Assembly: GCA_013407085.1 (NCBI GenBank)
Contig: JACCGJ010014956.1
Coordinates: forward strand, 20,224 to 84,223
DNA: 64,000 nt
Direction: 5' to 3'
From: Atriophallophorus winterbourni
Lineage: Eukaryota > Platyhelminthes > Trematoda > Plagiorchiida > Microphallidae
Shown piece after piece: positions 11,227-24,266 of this stretch; the stretch's first letter is position 1, and each line of letters opens with the position of its first letter. Below the pieces are notes generated by a model. That model saw nothing but the letters and a program-made list of their open reading frames with translations, searched no databases and was not told the DNA's origin. Both the position numbers and the translations under genes were made by a program.

Positions 11227-11971
11227 TTAATGTTGCATAAATTCTGGCACTAAACGGGTGGATCATTATTTTCGGTTGTGTTTAGCGTGTTTGTTGTGAC
11301 TTCTCTTAACAACCTACGGAATCCCAACGGAAACATAACTCCAAGTCTTGGCAAACCCAAGTTCGTGTTTGAAATCGCGCTCTTAAATTTGTGCATTGAA
11401 CCGTGTAACTTCCTTCTGAGTCCCATCAACAGATTTTGCGACGATTCTTTTACTTAATGCATTCAGACTGTGCAAAGAAGATTGAAATCAAAAAAATCTT
11501 CCCGGACACATGCGCATATGGAAACAAGAACAAAACGGGATCAAATGTTCGCTAACGAAATCCCTGATATTTTCTCTGACCACTGAGATTATCGGCTCCA
11601 AAGCCATCGTTCGAGAGAGAGAAATGTGAGGGAAAGGTCATTTTGTGTACAATAGATGTAAAATTGTGGCGATTGGCACCATGCTAAAAACAAATAGTAC
11701 ACACAACGGGTGCCAGATTTTCAGATGGAATTGAAAGGAATTTCCAAAAGATAAGTAAGATGAAATTAAGTTACAGCCTTACCATGCAACTGTTTCGCCC
11801 AAGCTATGTTCTCTTGTGATGTGGTTTCGTTGGAAAGGTCGCTAGTGTAAAAATACTTTAAAAAGTGGACGGCAAAATAAAAGCTGTTTCATGTTTCACT
11901 GAGAGGTGATTGCGAATAACCGGTATTTGTCGGAACTTTGGAAAATGTTAGTTTGAGTTGCGTGCAAACCG

Positions 11972-12240
11972 TTACTGAGTTTGTTGTTCCAAGGTTTGGC
12001 TCACGGTCGATGATGCGTCTGTCATTCCTGAGCTCGAGAGACTGGACCCAAAGGAATAGTCTGCGTTCATCTCTGTTACGTCGGCGAGTTGAAACATTTG
12101 CATGTAAAGATCGGAGAATTGTAAATCTTTCATTTCTCGGTAGAGACGTTGGACGACGCTTCGATGTTCCGCGTTCATTCGCGTGAGAATTTGTGCTGCT
12201 GCTTCCATATTTTGGTACATTCCCTCGGGTACACCTTGCG
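11972..12240 (-). CDS. 2DBD-NR: 2DBD receptor exon 10: end of ligand-binding domain, stop codon
   Basis: Acceptor ATAAATTGCAG before 12240, stop TAA at 11974-11972. Encodes [40 protein letters not shown] (helix 10/11) and [12 protein letters not shown] (helix 12 position), then a Ser/Thr/Gln-rich tail of about 35 residues. The putative AF-2 has Gln where the class consensus has Glu. Confidence 0.92.
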
Positions 12241-15200
12241 CTGCAATTTATGAATGATGATTGGTGTGTAAACGTTTGAAGCTTGTTTCAAATAAATCGT
12301 GTATTGTGAACATGTATACATTTCAATGAATCTGAACATCAACACACATTTGGTCAATGGTGGATGCCAAATCTATTGCTGCTTTAAGTGGTAAAAGCAT
12401 AAGCTGGCTGTTAGCGGTTTGCCATCACGAGAAGTGTCAATAGCAAAAAGGCGCCAACCCAAATTTTCCCTATACGAATCCTTTTCCCCCTAAAAATTAC
12501 TGTGATAAATATGGGCGGTATTGTGGTCATTCGAGTGTCATCGTGTGATTAATTCGTCTGGTTTCGTGAATGAGACATTGTGATTAATATTCCTTAGGTG
12601 TACATTAGTTCTCCTCCTCTTCATTTACACATCTAGGGAGGTCACTTCTTACTTAAGAGCTTGTATAACCCACTCACCCTCTATTCACTAAATATCTTTT
12701 TACAATCGTGGTGTTTGAACCTGAGCTGCATAGTCCAAGATCACAGTATAGCTTTGTATGGTTAATTAAAAACTGTTCCGCTATTTCGGACAGGAATAAA
12801 ACTCAACTCCAACAACAAGTCGATTGGATCTCTACGCTTCACAAACATATCAACTCCTTTAAAAGCGGCATCCTGAGCCGCATCAATAACTTACCGTATT
12901 GGTTGTGTTCTAATGCCATGACGGTGTGTTGATACATGGTTTGCACTTTGTTTGGATTCTCCATGCTCCGACCACCTGATTGTAAGGAAATATAAAATTC
13001 TCGAAAGCGAAAATTATAATGTAAGCTCTGCTGTTGCGGAACTAGGAAATTTCGTGACAAATGGACAGGGCTAAATCAATTGATTTCTGGTTAGGGAATG
13101 TTTATGAATTGTATATGGCTTATAGTGGAGGTGCGTGAGCGATGAGTGCTGATCACGGGTACGAAGCGCTGAGAATACCCACGACAACAACAATTGCGAA
13201 CTCGTGATATTTAGGAAGGATGCAGTCAATAAGGTGGATGGGGCTGATATCTTCACAATCTGGCGTCCGGTTCTGCAGCGGATAATCATTACCGTGCGTG
13301 ACTCCTAGTGTGCGCACCGATTATGCAATTGAGCTAATCTGTCAGCAGATGTCATTCACACCTGCCAAGACTAAAACAATTAAGGGAATATACTGCACGT
13401 AGGTGTGGTGGTGCGTCAGTTGATATTGAACGCGCCTGTCTATCTTAACGAATGCAGAACCCACCATGGACTGTGCCGTTCTTAACCAGCTTATGATTGG
13501 TCAGGTGAATGTAATTTAAGCTTGATCTCTGTTCGTACTGACACCCTTGGTCTGACGAAGCTTCTGTGTCACAAGCGAAACGTTACCAATAAACTACTCT
13601 CATCGATTCATTACAAACTTTATTTTCTCATGATTATGTTTCCCCGATCGGTCACAAACATTTTCCATTACATTGCATTAGAGCAGTTCGCGCGACAAAA
13701 TCTTTGTAAGTATGAGAAGATGAACAACGTCAGCTACAATCGAACGATATGCAATTCGTCCATGTCTGTCAAACGAACCCGGTTGGCACGAAATCGACTG
13801 ACAAATCAGATCAAAGTGACAACCGGGAGAGACCTGTGTGAGGATCAGTGTTGTGGCTGTTTGTTTTGCCTTTATAAGATAGGCATGTGTTTCGTGTGTA
13901 ATATACACCTTTGACCAATTGGGCTTTCTTTTGCTGAGGATTCGTGAGTGAGCGCGATCAGCGTTCGACAGGTTAACCTCGGTGATGAATTGAGGCGCAA
14001 TCGATGCGCGTGCGAGCAACTCGAGTGGGGTAACGCGGTTATTGTTGGCCTCCTTCGGCCGATGTCGACCATGGATGTACATCACAATCGCTTGATGTTT
14101 TCATATTTTACAGCTTTTTGGATGACTAAACAGTCTGATTCGGGGGAACAATCACTCCCGCAGCGCTTGCAACGATAGTCAGAACTATGTTGTAGGGCGT
14201 CAGTTACACGCCGGCGGCGTGATCTGCGTTCAGCAGCCAAGAGCTGTATCTGCTCATTCGTAGCTTGCAGACAACGCTTTGTGATGAGTGGCCGGATATT
14301 GCCACCTGCATCTTTCTGACTTAAAATTCCATGACGCAATCATTTCCGCCCTCTGCCTCTACACTGCTACATTAAAACATAATACACGCAGCCATCACAT
14401 TACTTCAGAATTTCAGATTGGCTATACAACTAAATCCGGTTGAAAAGTTTCCTGCAGTCATTGCATCTAAACATCGAGTTAAACATCTGTCATATAAAGT
14501 AAGGTACGGTTCCTATCGACATATTTTACCATGAGTTTATCCTTGAAAAATACCACGTTAAATATTATTCCTCCAAAATCGGTTAAAATCACCAAGGTAA
14601 AAATAAGCAATTGAATCCAAATAAAAAGTCGATTGTATGAGCGCAAATTCGGTTCAATTGTCGATGTATCACTTACCACCTCTAAACAGTAGAATGCAAC
14701 AAAACAAGGCGAATTGGCTTTCAGTCAATCCGAGCGACTGCATTACAGCATGCGTTTCTCGGAGGTGGGACACAACTGGCATCAACTGAGGGAAATTTTC
14801 AATGATCACTTCAGTATCCTTTCCGGAATAGTTGAAATATTTACCCTCAACATCGGGGGCATTCGTCAGCCGAGAGAGTAGGACCAGCGTGATTGGATAC
14901 ATGCTTTCTTGAATCAAGGATTTCATATCGGTGCATGACATTTCGCGAAATCCAGGAACAGAGCGTGCGAACTGGATTATACGGTGAGTGATTCCGTCGA
15001 AGCGATCCATCATACTGCTCCAAATCGTTTGTTTGGAAGCATTTGCGACGGTAAAAGGCTGTGCGAACAAAATAACATTGCTTTTAGGCTACTGTTAAAT
15101 GTCAAAGTAGTCTAAAATAATTATTTTGTCGTTGCAGTTGCCGGTCGGAGATGCTTTGAAAATCACCTAACGTAAACGCGAAATTAGAGAAATCATTTCT

Positions 15201-18200
15201 AATCACTTCCAAGACCCGGGCGGGATATGGTAAAAACCTTTTCACAATTTTTCCCGAGGTAAAACAAAACTTGTAATCTATTATCGTTTCCCCGCTTGTT
15301 GTTTTGAACAACATGATTTGTTGTGCGAAGCTTATTTCACTGGTTTTGAGGTCATACCTTGTTCGATCTATTCTACTGAAAATCACCAAGACTTGGAATT
15401 TTGAATTTTTTCAAGTTGTTGAGACTTTTTCAAAGAATGTCGGTCTTCATTCACAGATTCTTGTCTCCCTCGACACTATGCTCCAGCCTACAACTAGCTT
15501 CCTTATTTGCAAAAAAATGGTATCCAAATGATCGAACTAACAAACTTACTCAATAATTTTGAAGTCTACTTCTTTGTATAGCTTCACGTAAAACGAAGTC
15601 TCCTAATGACACTCACTTTGAAACAAAATCTGGATCTGATATAATTTGGTCGTTTTTCCGGCAACTATTTAAGTAGTATCCAAAACATGCTGCGTTTGGT
15701 TAATATGATTGACCCTGAGTCTATGCAGCCTTTAGTTTCACTGATGAATTCTGCTCAAACACAGCATTGCTTCTGGCATTCAGAGTTACCTCCAGACTGC
15801 ATTGATTGTCATTAATAATGAGGGAAATACAGAGAACGCGGTAGTGCTTGCTATTCTGATTTCATGTCTAAATTTGAACAACCTAAATATGGTGAGACCC
15901 ATCGAGTCTATTCGACTGCTTTCGCATGAGCTCATCAAGAGTCCGTTTTGGAGTTTGCATTATTCAGTAACAACAAATTTGTCCTTGAGAAAAACCAAGT
16001 CATGATCGAATAGCTGTGGAGGATAAATCAATCAATAAGTGTCTACCTAATTACAGACCTATTTCGCCTACAATTTTGAAAATGTTCCTCTCAGATTGCA
16101 AAAGGTTCACCACACGTATGATGTCTTACCATATTTTGGAGATCCTGTAATTGTCTTACTGCCTTGACAACCCGATCGGTGAATAAGTTCATGGGCATCG
16201 CTCCGTGGGAAGCCAAATGAGAGCAAATCACATCCGTGACGGTTTCGGCAATATCGTCCGCGTCAAACGAGCGCGAGGAAATCCTACCGCATCCGTTCGA
16301 CTTTGGGTTTTCCGTTATTTCCTTAACCAAGTTTGGACCGCTAGAAAACGCGGTGTTTGATGTGGAAAATAATGCTGAATCGCTGGTAAGATTTGAGGAG
16401 AAGACAGCCAAGGTGTTATTCACGTTTTCTACTGATTTACTGGTTTGTCTCCCGTGAGCTTCATGATCTGAATGTGTTATATTTAACATGAACGCATTTT
16501 ACCTGTATGATTCTCCTGTGGCCTTGATGTTGTTGACTGTCGTCGCTGTTCAGATGGTGAGTTGTAGTTCATCCCATACGCGGAATGTATTTCAAAGTTA
16601 TCGCCAGGAACTCCGCTTCTCGACATTTCTTCTCGATTGAGCTCAGTTTCCTCGGGATTTGAATTACTATTCGCACTTTTCCGAGCAGATGAACCAAGCG
16701 AACTCTGTGGAAGGTTCGTGATCGAATTGGAGGGTTTACGGGAAATACTTCGATATTGTACATAAATCTAGTTACGGGGAGAACTATTCTGTTGGATACG
16801 TTCAGCGTGATCAACCACCGTGATCTATAAAATCGTTTCACCAAGTGAATCTTTGTCACGCGGTGTAAGGTTGATGAATGTCCATCGTATTTTTGTTGCT
16901 TATATCCACCTGCGAGCGGAACAACAAAACTCACTCATTCGGTGTCGATTTCCTGTTTTCGAATGGAATCAAATTTATGAGATGGGCTCTAACTGAACCA
17001 GTGTATCTCACCTGGAACCTCGAGTACACCACGAGGATGATCACTCTACAGAATTTCGCACAGCAACCTCACAGTGACCTTGGGAAATACGATTAAAATT
17101 TACACTTTGCCATCTGGATTTTCCCTAATTGATAAAAGGTGGTCCACTCGTATTTGGACAAAGAACCAGATGCAACCGTAAATGCTATTTCTTCGTTCAA
17201 ATATTCTTTCTTTTCTGTATCTAACTGTCGGTTGGCAGTTTGTGACAAGCACATCGGTGCCATCATTTACATCGAAATCGAGGCTCGTACGTGTTGAGGT
17301 TAATCTTCATACATCACTGCAACGAACCGTAATCTGCAAGTATCTTAAGTTTTGTGTTTACACCTTATGTAAAAGAGATTTAGGAGAGACACCTGCAGAA
17401 ATTGACACTTACCTCTGTCCCAGAAAACGAGTCCAAGCGCATCTTTCTGTTTGCAACAATTTGTTCTTCACCCGCATATCCACGTAAATTTGGCAAGCTA
17501 AGTTTTCGACGTTTCTCCTCGGTACGCTCGATTGACGAAACGACAGTTTCACCATAAACCTGATCCGTCTCTTTTGATGAACATTCCGATGAAATTGAAC
17601 TCGGTTTATTTGGATTATATTTTGTAGTTGCTGGGATATCTTCACATGCGTTTGTTGTGAAACGGTGCAGAAAAACCTTTGAAGGTGATATGTACAATGA
17701 GTTTGTTGGTACGAGAAGGGTGCCGCATGTACTGGTTCTCTCCGAATTTTCTCTTGTAGAGTAGAGCTCGCGGTATGCTGGTGTGTTTTGAACTGCTGAG
17801 GTAATAAGACCTGAATTTAAACATTCACGATCGCTTCTTATATCATTTCTGGATTCGTCTGCTAGCAAATGACTACCGGCTCTGGGAGAATGTGTATGTT
17901 TTTTAAAATCTCGATCATTGGGGAGCTCGGATTGTTCAGAGATAGAAGAATTTTGAATTCGTAAGATGTCGGTCTGAGGGGAATGTCGGAAATCGGTACG
18001 GTCGCGGGGAATCGGAGAATTTGGTCCGTTATTGTTGTCATATGCGAAACGAGTGAAAGCCGTGTTTCCTTTTTTTGCTTCTTCCCCCGACGTTAAATCA
18101 TACAAACCAATTAAGAATCGCCTCTGGGTACATGACTGTGATGCATCCAGCCCATCTTCAGATGCGGCTTGAACCAGGTTTGGTGGTGAGAATTCTCTGT

Positions 18201-21200
18201 TAAATTTATTAGCATTTTCGCTGACTGAAGCGCCGTTCAATGAACTTGTTTTCGCATCGTTGATCGTCCTTGTGCTCCAAGATTCGCCAATAGATCTGTT
18301 CGTTCCATTAGTTTCATTCAATTTCCAAAGTTCCGTCACCAGCTCCGTGTAATTTTCTACATGTTCCCGTTTCATTTTTTCGTTGCCTAAATAATTTAAC
18401 ATATCTTTGCTTTCGATTCTACAAGCACCTCTGTCATCGGTCTCGTCAAATCTTTCCGAAGATATCTTCCGCGTATCTTGTTGCGCGTGAATTCTGGCTG
18501 CTTCTGAAAGTTGAATTAGGCCCAGTGCTGGATAATGTAGCTCCGGTACTTCCCGATTCTGTCTACGGGGATCTTCAAATATGTCGTTCGGAGCGTATTG
18601 ACACGTGAAACGTCGAAAGTCAGGTTTCGTTTCTCGAGCATGATTCTCTGTCAGGGAATGATTAATCACCACTGTGGGTGAAACAGACCTGGAATCCACT
18701 CTGTTTGAATGTTCGTCTATTTTGCCAAATTCGTTCGTTGATCCCAAATAATAATCTGATGTCTCCTGATCACACAGTCCATGAACCGTCGACGAGTGTT
18801 CCATCAAGCGTGGATTAGTTTGCATGGCGTATGAAGTGGGGATAAGCGAGTCAGCGATTCCCATGACAGTCGAATACGTGGTTGTATGCAATGAGAATCT
18901 GGCGGTATTCTCCTCACTTATCGATTGAACATTCTGTGGGTAGGCTGATGACACGTTTCGTTGTAAGGGAAAATCTGCCGGATTACCTCGTAAGCATACC
19001 ACATTGACGTTTGGTACCGCTGCGGTGATATCGTACCGCGTCACTAGATCCGAGCGATTCGGGATGTATTCGTAAGCTGCTCGACAGTTTGATCTTGAAT
19101 GTTCCGTGTCATCCGAGAACGCATTGAGCATTTGACCAGCGACGAAGTATTTACTGGGTGATTGCGTTTCGGTTGTGGAATTGTTACACACCGAGACGGC
19201 CGAGCGAAGTTGCTCGATTTCAATCGCGCATCGATGTTTCACTGCATTCGGTTGACGTCCGATTCTGCTTCCTAAAAGGTGGCGAAGATATCATAGCACC
19301 AGCGATAAGTCGTATAGAAACATTCTCGATCAAATATGGATTATTATAATGGATGCGTGAGTTTATGCTAAACGCCTCGTATTTAGCTGAAACGAACAAC
19401 AGTTTTTTTATTCTTCGATAAATGATTTTATTGTTACCATATATTTGAGGTCGTTAATAATTTTTGGAATCAATAATTGAATAATTGCGCTTGCGTGAGT
19501 CATGACGGAGGGAGTGAAGTGATTACTCCATGAGCATTACAATAATAAATATTCCTATGAATACGCTTTAAGCTTTGCGGCACACGAACGCTTGCAAGCG
19601 AACTAGGAAAGCTGTCACGGCGACATCTAACGCTTGACTGTAAAAGTAAAGTGCCAGCTTCCGTCTGTTGGTGACTGACACCTGATGTTAGCTGCCAAAC
19701 AACAGCCATGCAAGTAAGGAATAAACTGTGCTCCTTGTCACTTTACACAGTGTGAGAGAAGCTTCTACTCTCTTTCTGGACTGCATATTCATGGGCAGCG
19801 ATTCAGGTAATAATATGCGCTAAATGTTGATCAACAATCTGAAGAACTGAGTTGGGATAAGTGCGTTATTTGTCTTGCTTGCCATTTTGATGCTTCACAA
19901 TCGACGCACATCAGGCAGAGAAAGTAAAACGGATTGATATACCAGGTTTCGTGCAAATAGAAATGATTTAGAAAGGCATGATCATGCGAAGAACACAAGT
20001 TATGCGATCAACAGCTTGTCTAAGCATGTCACCTTCATACTTCCGTGTATTATACTTTATTGATCGCGGTCATTATTATGGACCGTAGTTTGAATATCCT
20101 CTTTCATACAGACACGTATTACTTCTAACGAATATAAAGCAAATCTTCACAATTTATCTACGGAAAACTTGGCATAGAGCGCGTTTGAAAAATACCTTGG
20201 AGTATGGATTAGTGGAAACCTGAAGAGCACAGTTCAGTGCCAGATTTCATATCGACAGGCCAGGAGGTTGTTAGATATCTTTCAAAAAATATTTGTAAGA
20301 TTCTCGCCTGTAACGCTACCAAGGATAATGAATGTTTACTTTCGCCCTACGGTAGAGTGTGCTATAAAGTTCTGGGCTCCTTCGCTCCGAAAAGTTAATG
20401 CTCTCTTTGGTAAAATCTATCACAGAGCAAAAACCGTTATTGATGGGTTTCATAATGTTCCGTACACCGAAAAATTGTGACGTCTGGGTTTAAGTGACTT
20501 TACCCAAAGAAGGATACGGCGTGACATTATTCTGATCTATAGAATTGTGTCTGTCAAAGGACATCCACTAAGACACTTGATTGATGTGTGTGATGAGAGA
20601 GTGACACGTGGATATACCTTATTCCTTTACGTTCCAAGTTTCAGTATTGATTGTCGGCGCCATTTTTGCCGGGCTATATTTCTTTGGAATTCCCTACCCC
20701 AACACGTGGTAAACTCTCCTTGCGAAATTGAACTTATACATGCAAAAGAAAATCATTGGTGTGCCTTAAATTTGATAGACTAATCGTTTAATACTATTCT
20801 ATTTTTCACATTTTGACCCATCCAATCCTGTTGTGTTGTAAAGTATTAACTTTTTAACCATAAATTCTATAATCCTTGAATTCTTTGGTACATTTAATTT
20901 GACCTGCGTTGAATAACTAGTGGAATCAACCATCATACATACGGGATTTTGTGTATGGAAAAGAAGAAAACGTTTTGTTCATTCTTGTACACGAATATTC
21001 AGCGATTAAGCTAACTTAATCACATCAGGTTTCAAATTGTCACTCGCCCCTTCAACTCTGAAACAGCCTTTGATTGGCTAGTCACTTCGTCACGCGTGAA
21101 TTAGACAATAAAACAAAGGTTACTTGAATGTCACTGTAATTAGTGCTCATACAACGAACCATGGTGTGCAAATACAGAATCACGAAAAGATTTCTAGCCA

Positions 21201-24200
21201 AGCGCTCGAGCCGCTTATAAACGACAATTATATCGTGGTGTTCACATCCCCCGCACTTACACGCCATAACCGGTTTCTGGCTGTTGGGCGTCATCGGGTG
21301 GAGACAGTCGGGTCAAGTTCAATGAGCCTTGAAACAGTGGAAGCGGTAAATAACGGTATCTTGATTATCAATTCACCACTGTTTCAAGGCTCACTGTACC
21401 TGATCTTACTGTTTCCTCCCCCCCCCAGCAAACAGCCAGAAACCGTTAGTGGAGTGTAATTTCGAGGGATGTGAGCAACACATTACTTTGGTCATCCATA
21501 AGCGCCTTGAGTGCTTGACCACGAATCACTATGTGATTCTGTGTTTGAACATCGTGGTTCGTTATACGAACCCTATGCAACAGTGGCATTTAAGTATAAC
21601 GATGTTTACCATTTATCCACTGTTTCAAGGCTCACTGTTTCACACCTAATGACGGCAAACAGCCAGAAACCGGATTGTTAGTGTGGATGTGAGTACCACA
21701 ATATATTATATAAAAAATCATTTTTATAGCAATTTAGCCTAAGTAGTCTGAATTGTTGACCGTTTTAGAGTTCCTACTTTTAATTTGCCACGTCGGGTTA
21801 TCTAATGGAAAAATTATTTCTTCGCGTGTACGAAACTTGCATGTAATTTCACCTACAATGTACTCTCAAGGCTAAAACATCTGAACTTTTTCGATCCGCA
21901 TTTATAGAAGATACATGAAAAGCCGGTAAATACCTCTGCTTACCATCTTTAGACATTCCAACCGCAAGACATCTTCGATAGCGACAACTTTTGCAGTTGT
22001 TCCTTGTTGCCCCGGTAACGGCACAGTTTCCTCCGTTGCGACAAGTATAACGTTGACCTTCACGTTCGTTGATCGTCCGCCTGAAGAAGCCCTGAGGTGA
22101 TGAACAGCTGAGATTCAGTAATTAATAAAAGTATGATTTCCCAAAAAACAGCGAATTTTTGTAGAACCTAAATTTTTCATTGCCAGGAATTGAGTTGGAA
22201 ATTGATGACCGCTAAATCAATAAAATTTTGAGATTTGCAATTTAGATGGTGCTGATCGACCGAGTGCTGTTCATTGCTCTGAGCGCTGCGTGAGAGAGGG
22301 TTCCTCCTGTTCCTCTGACTGTCTATTCATTCGAAACGCTGCGGAGCATGAAGCCATCATGTGCTTGTGATGTGCATCCATGGTAAATATCGACCGAAGG
22401 AGGCCAACAAAAACAGCAGCAATCTGGTGGTCAACAAACTACGCGTGATGTGTAGCCCAGATTGGTATGGTATAGTATGGTATGGTATGGTATGGAATAA
22501 AAGCACAAGCCTGATCCAGGCAAAGTGCCGCACAGTCACAGACTGCTCGTGGCCTTAGATGCTATCAGGTTTTTTAGGCCTAGACAGATATGATAAGAGA
22601 AATTGCAAGTGAGAATTCAAGTGAAGATGGTAGTGAAACTCCAGTCTATTTCAGCAAGCAGCTCACTGCCGGTGGACAATCAATTTAGCACGGTTTTAGG
22701 CGCATAGGACAGATGTACTGCACGATTGTACTTCCGGGCACTTCCGATCGAAGTAGGCCAACAAAAACAGCAACAATCTAGTGGTCACCAAATGACGCAA
22801 GCCTGGGGAGCATGCTGGAAATAGATCCTCAGGTGATCTATCTTGGCCGTTTAGCTCGGTTTCTCAAACGTTGGCTGGGGTGATACCATAAAAATGGCTT
22901 CAAAATATAATCGTACAAACAGCTCTAAAACTGCATCGAGTCTCACTAAATGTATTCGAGCTATCTTCATTCACTTAGTATAATTGTACAAAACCGCTAG
23001 TAGAATATAAGTGCAATGGATGTGAACAATCAAAAAATAGTTTAAGTCAATATAATATATATTAAAGTTGAGTGTATGGGTGTCTCAGATACATATTCAA
23101 TTTTTAAGGCTAGATTCCATATTTTAGTGTTTATCGCTTGTGGTAGCTCCATTTAGGTCGTTTTTGCTTTAAATTTATGTAGATTCACTAAATATTAAGC
23201 TTAAATTTCTTCTCCCCATTCTTCACGTTTATTTGCTCAGATTAATTTAAATCAATACTATGACAACCATATTCCCTCGCCAAAGAAGGTGAACCTGTTG
23301 GAGTAGATTTATAGTCATGGTAACAACTAGTACCGCTGTCGCTAACTTAGACCGATCGTGCCAAGAATAATAAACCAGCCCTTTATCGCCGTGGTTAAAC
23401 AAGATACGTGTTTGTGACTACTCGTGAGTACTGAGTCGTTAGAAATATTCACAAATTTTGATTACGATTCACAATGGAAGCATTGGCTGGCTTGTGTATT
23501 CTTTCGGAACGGCTACAGAGATCACTTTTTAAAACACAACGTTGACTGAAATATATATTATTCGTGCTAAAATGTGCAGATATTGTGGAAATTTTTCTCA
23601 TCTGTCACACGTTTAAGGGCTGGATTTTTGTTTGCTTTATAAGCGAAGCCTTGCCTTTTACCTCGGTCATAGCCTTAGTTACCCATTTTCCTCCCCATAC
23701 TACTGGATCCCCATCCATGGTCGACATCGACCGACGGAGGCTAACAACTACTGGATCCCATGGAACCTGCTTATCTCCGACTTAAACAAATTGGCGCAAG
23801 TGATGTGATCTCATCCCCTGACAGAGTGATAACCTGTCACAGTTAATTTTTCGGCTACTTCATTCTCATTTTCTCCAAGTCGCATATTTTGAAAGCATAG
23901 CAAGGGCGATAGCCGATTAAACCTCGACATATTTAGAATTCTCGTATGGAAAGTTTCTCAAGCGCATGGCTTTCAAGATCCGAAAGAAACCATCGTTTGC
24001 CGTTTATTGCATATATGCTCTATTTGTTGCACCTGGTTTGACGTGGTGACGATGTGATGGTTAGGAGTTCTGCGAAACATGAGTTGTATATCCTCACGAT
24101 TCGCGATTTGCATATGTACTAACTGTGAGAAACGTGTTAAATAAGGCTGCTGAGCCTTCTGTCTAAATGGTGATACAGAAATTAGAGGAAAACAGTTGCT

Positions 24201-24229
24201 TTAGGAATTCTACAGCTTGATAGTGATAG

Positions 24230-24266
<37 letters not shown>

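Larger units (their letters stand above)
8463..11971. other. Intergenic region between convergent adaptin and nuclear receptor genes
   Basis: No gene recognised. Contains a LINE 3' fragment (9715-9830), a copy of the 150-bp dispersed repeat (10440-10570) and a GC-richer block 10865-11175. That block ends in CACCAGGCTTGTGACTTTTA, resembling the SINE 3' end (compare 1318-1335), so it may be another short retroelement. The 3' untranslated region of the minus-strand receptor occupies the last several hundred bases. Confidence 0.6.
12241..14676 (-). other. Receptor introns 9 and 8 with repeats
   Basis: Outside exon 9 (12895-12975) this stretch holds a dispersed-repeat copy (13535-13690) and a minus-strand LINE 3' end (14039-14339). 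Bases 12241-12894 and 14340-14676 show nothing recognised. Confidence 0.7.
19272..21943 (-). other. Receptor intron 4 with Jockey/CR1-like remnant and hammerhead repeats
   Basis: Holds a plus-strand reverse-transcriptase remnant (20160-20860) and the inverted pair of hammerhead repeats (21120-21692). Bases 19272-20150 show nothing recognised. Confidence 0.7.

Noticed and set aside
16569..16934. 121-codon minus frame overlapping receptor exon 6
   Set aside because: A different frame from the one joined by splice phases; basic, unstructured, no motif.
21124..21459. Frames over the hammerhead repeats (for example [11 protein letters not shown])
   Set aside because: They recur because the noncoding repeat recurs; stops and frames differ between copies.
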